Below are positions 4,637 to 5,218 of a stretch of 5,218 nt of DNA, one piece after another. Made by a program: the position numbers and the translations under genes. The number at the start of each line of letters is the position of its first letter. Position 1 is the first letter of the stretch. The notes under the pieces are model-generated. The model made no database searches and had not been told where the DNA came from. It saw only the letters and a program-made list of their open reading frames with translations. This DNA is from Deltaproteobacteria bacterium (GTDB taxonomy: Bacteria; Myxococcota_A; Polyangia; HGW-17): assembly GCA_003249585.1 (NCBI GenBank), contig QKIM01000327.1, positions 1-5,218 on the forward strand, given 5' to 3'.

Positions 4637-5218
4637 TTGATCGATTCGACGACTGTGGACTGGAAAGCACGCGCGATGGAACTGGAGCGGGAGCTCCTGG
4701 CTTGTCGTCAGCCTGATGGGCGGGAAACGGTGGCCTCCACTGAGACCGAACAGGCGCTCCGGGAGAGCGAGGAAAAGTACCGACTCCTCTTTGAGCTGGA
4801 GTCCGACGCCATCTTCCTCATCGACAAGGCCACCGGAAAGATCATCGAGGTGAACGCAGCCGCCTCGGAGCTCTATGGCTACAGCCGCGAGGAGCTCCTG
4901 ACCATGAAAAACACCGACCTCTCTGCTGAGGGGGAGAAGACACAGCGAGCGACACGCGACGAGTACACGAAGATCCCGGTCCGGTATCACCGCGCCAGGG
5001 ACGGGAGGGTGATCCCCGTCGAGATCACTGCCGCACACCTCAGTTACAAGGGGTATGAGGCGCATATCGCCGCCATCCGGGACATCTCCTTTCGCATGGA
5101 AGCCGAGACCAACCGCCTTAAACTGGAGCGGGAGCTCAATCAGTCTCAGAAGATGCAGTCCATCGGGACTCTTGCCGGCGGAATCGCCCACGATTTCAAT
5201 AATATTCTCGGGATTCTC
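4637..5218 (+). CDS. PAS-domain sensor histidine kinase, N-terminal part (3' truncated)
   Basis: 194 codons are visible, running exactly to the window end without a stop. Residues 1-45 are charged and helical, probably coiled coil (MELERELLA, ALRESEEKY). A PAS domain spans about 45-153: YRLLFELESDAIFLID, then GKIIEVNAAASELYGYSREEL, ending in the usual RARDGRVIPVEI and IAAIRDIS strands. A second helix (about 154-175, LERELNQSQKMQ) leads to the H-box GTLAGGIAHDFNNIL, with H185 the predicted phospho-accepting histidine. The HATPase domain, and any receiver domain, lie beyond the window. No membrane segment precedes the PAS domain, so it is likely a cytosolic or membrane-independent sensor; the signal is unknown. 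It is transcribed divergently from amn. Kinases of this H-box type often carry a C-terminal receiver, but that cannot be seen here. A start at ATG 4676 is the alternative; TTG 4637 is favoured by its ribosome binding site. Confidence 0.93.
   Translation, partial: MIDSTTVDWKARAMELERELLACRQPDGRETVASTETEQALRESEEKYRLLFELESDAIFLIDKATGKIIEVNAAASELYGYSREELLTMKNTDLSAEGEKTQRATRDEYTKIPVRYHRARDGRVIPVEITAAHLSYKGYEAHIAAIRDISFRMEAETNRLKLERELNQSQKMQSIGTLAGGIAHDFNNILGIL
4680..4696 (+). repeat. 17-base direct repeat within the kinase gene, copy 1
   Basis: AACTGGAGCGGGAGCTC here is identical to positions 5121-5137. Both copies are in the same frame and encode LEREL, in the helix before the PAS domain and the helix after it. 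The identity at DNA level, not only at protein level, hints at a duplicated coiled-coil segment or a preferred codon set. Confidence 0.5.
5121..5137 (+). repeat. 17-base direct repeat within the kinase gene, copy 2
   Basis: This is the second copy of the repeat at 4680-4696. It encodes LEREL in the signalling helix that joins the PAS domain to the H-box. Confidence 0.5.

Noticed and set aside
4463..5191. Minus-strand open frame extending the AMP nucleosidase N-terminus by about 243 residues
   Set aside because: It is antisense to the clearly coding PAS kinase, has no domain signature, and the family N-terminus plus ribosome binding site place the start at 4462.

Overview
This is a GC-rich bacterial window with five protein genes packed closely together. 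There are no RNA genes, CRISPR arrays, insertion sequences or phage genes that I can see. The lineage is not settled. The PAS histidine kinase has the H-box type GGIAHDFNNIL, which is common in Deltaproteobacteria-like, acidobacterial and many candidate-phylum genomes. The short AMP nucleosidase is of the roughly 258-residue kind best known from Bacteroidetes, but the strong GC bias does not look like Bacteroidetes. My inference is a GC-rich, probably Gram-negative environmental bacterium.

Layout from left to right. Positions 2-811 (+) hold the C-terminal part of an unrecognised, beta-propeller-like protein whose start lies outside the window. It converges, with a 16-bp gap, on a gene at 828-1973 (-) that I read as a divergent DHH/DHHA1-type phosphoesterase. 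A 296-bp gene-free stretch (1974-2269) follows. It carries a perfect 14-bp palindrome and only a weak promoter candidate for the DHH gene. Then come two tightly linked minus-strand genes. The upstream one, 3689-4462, is an AMP nucleosidase. The downstream one, 2270-3673, is a calcineurin-like metallophosphatase with an N-terminal fibronectin-III-like domain and a C-terminal membrane anchor. Its Shine-Dalgarno sequence overlaps the nucleosidase stop codon. A 174-bp divergent promoter region (4463-4636) separates this pair from a plus-strand PAS sensor histidine kinase, which starts at TTG 4637 and runs off the right edge.

Three of the five genes encode phosphoester or nucleotide hydrolases: the DHH phosphoesterase, the metallophosphatase and the AMP nucleosidase. 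A shared role in nucleotide turnover is possible. However, the metallophosphatase appears to act outside the membrane while the nucleosidase is cytosolic, so co-transcription does not by itself make a pathway. The clearest assignments are the AMP nucleosidase, the metallophosphatase and the PAS kinase. The DHH call rests on partial motifs, and the first gene is unassigned. I did not find convincing evidence of a new multi-gene system. The points most worth checking are the motif layout of the DHH-like protein, the sorting-signal-like tail of the phosphatase and the regulatory DNA in the two intergenic regions.
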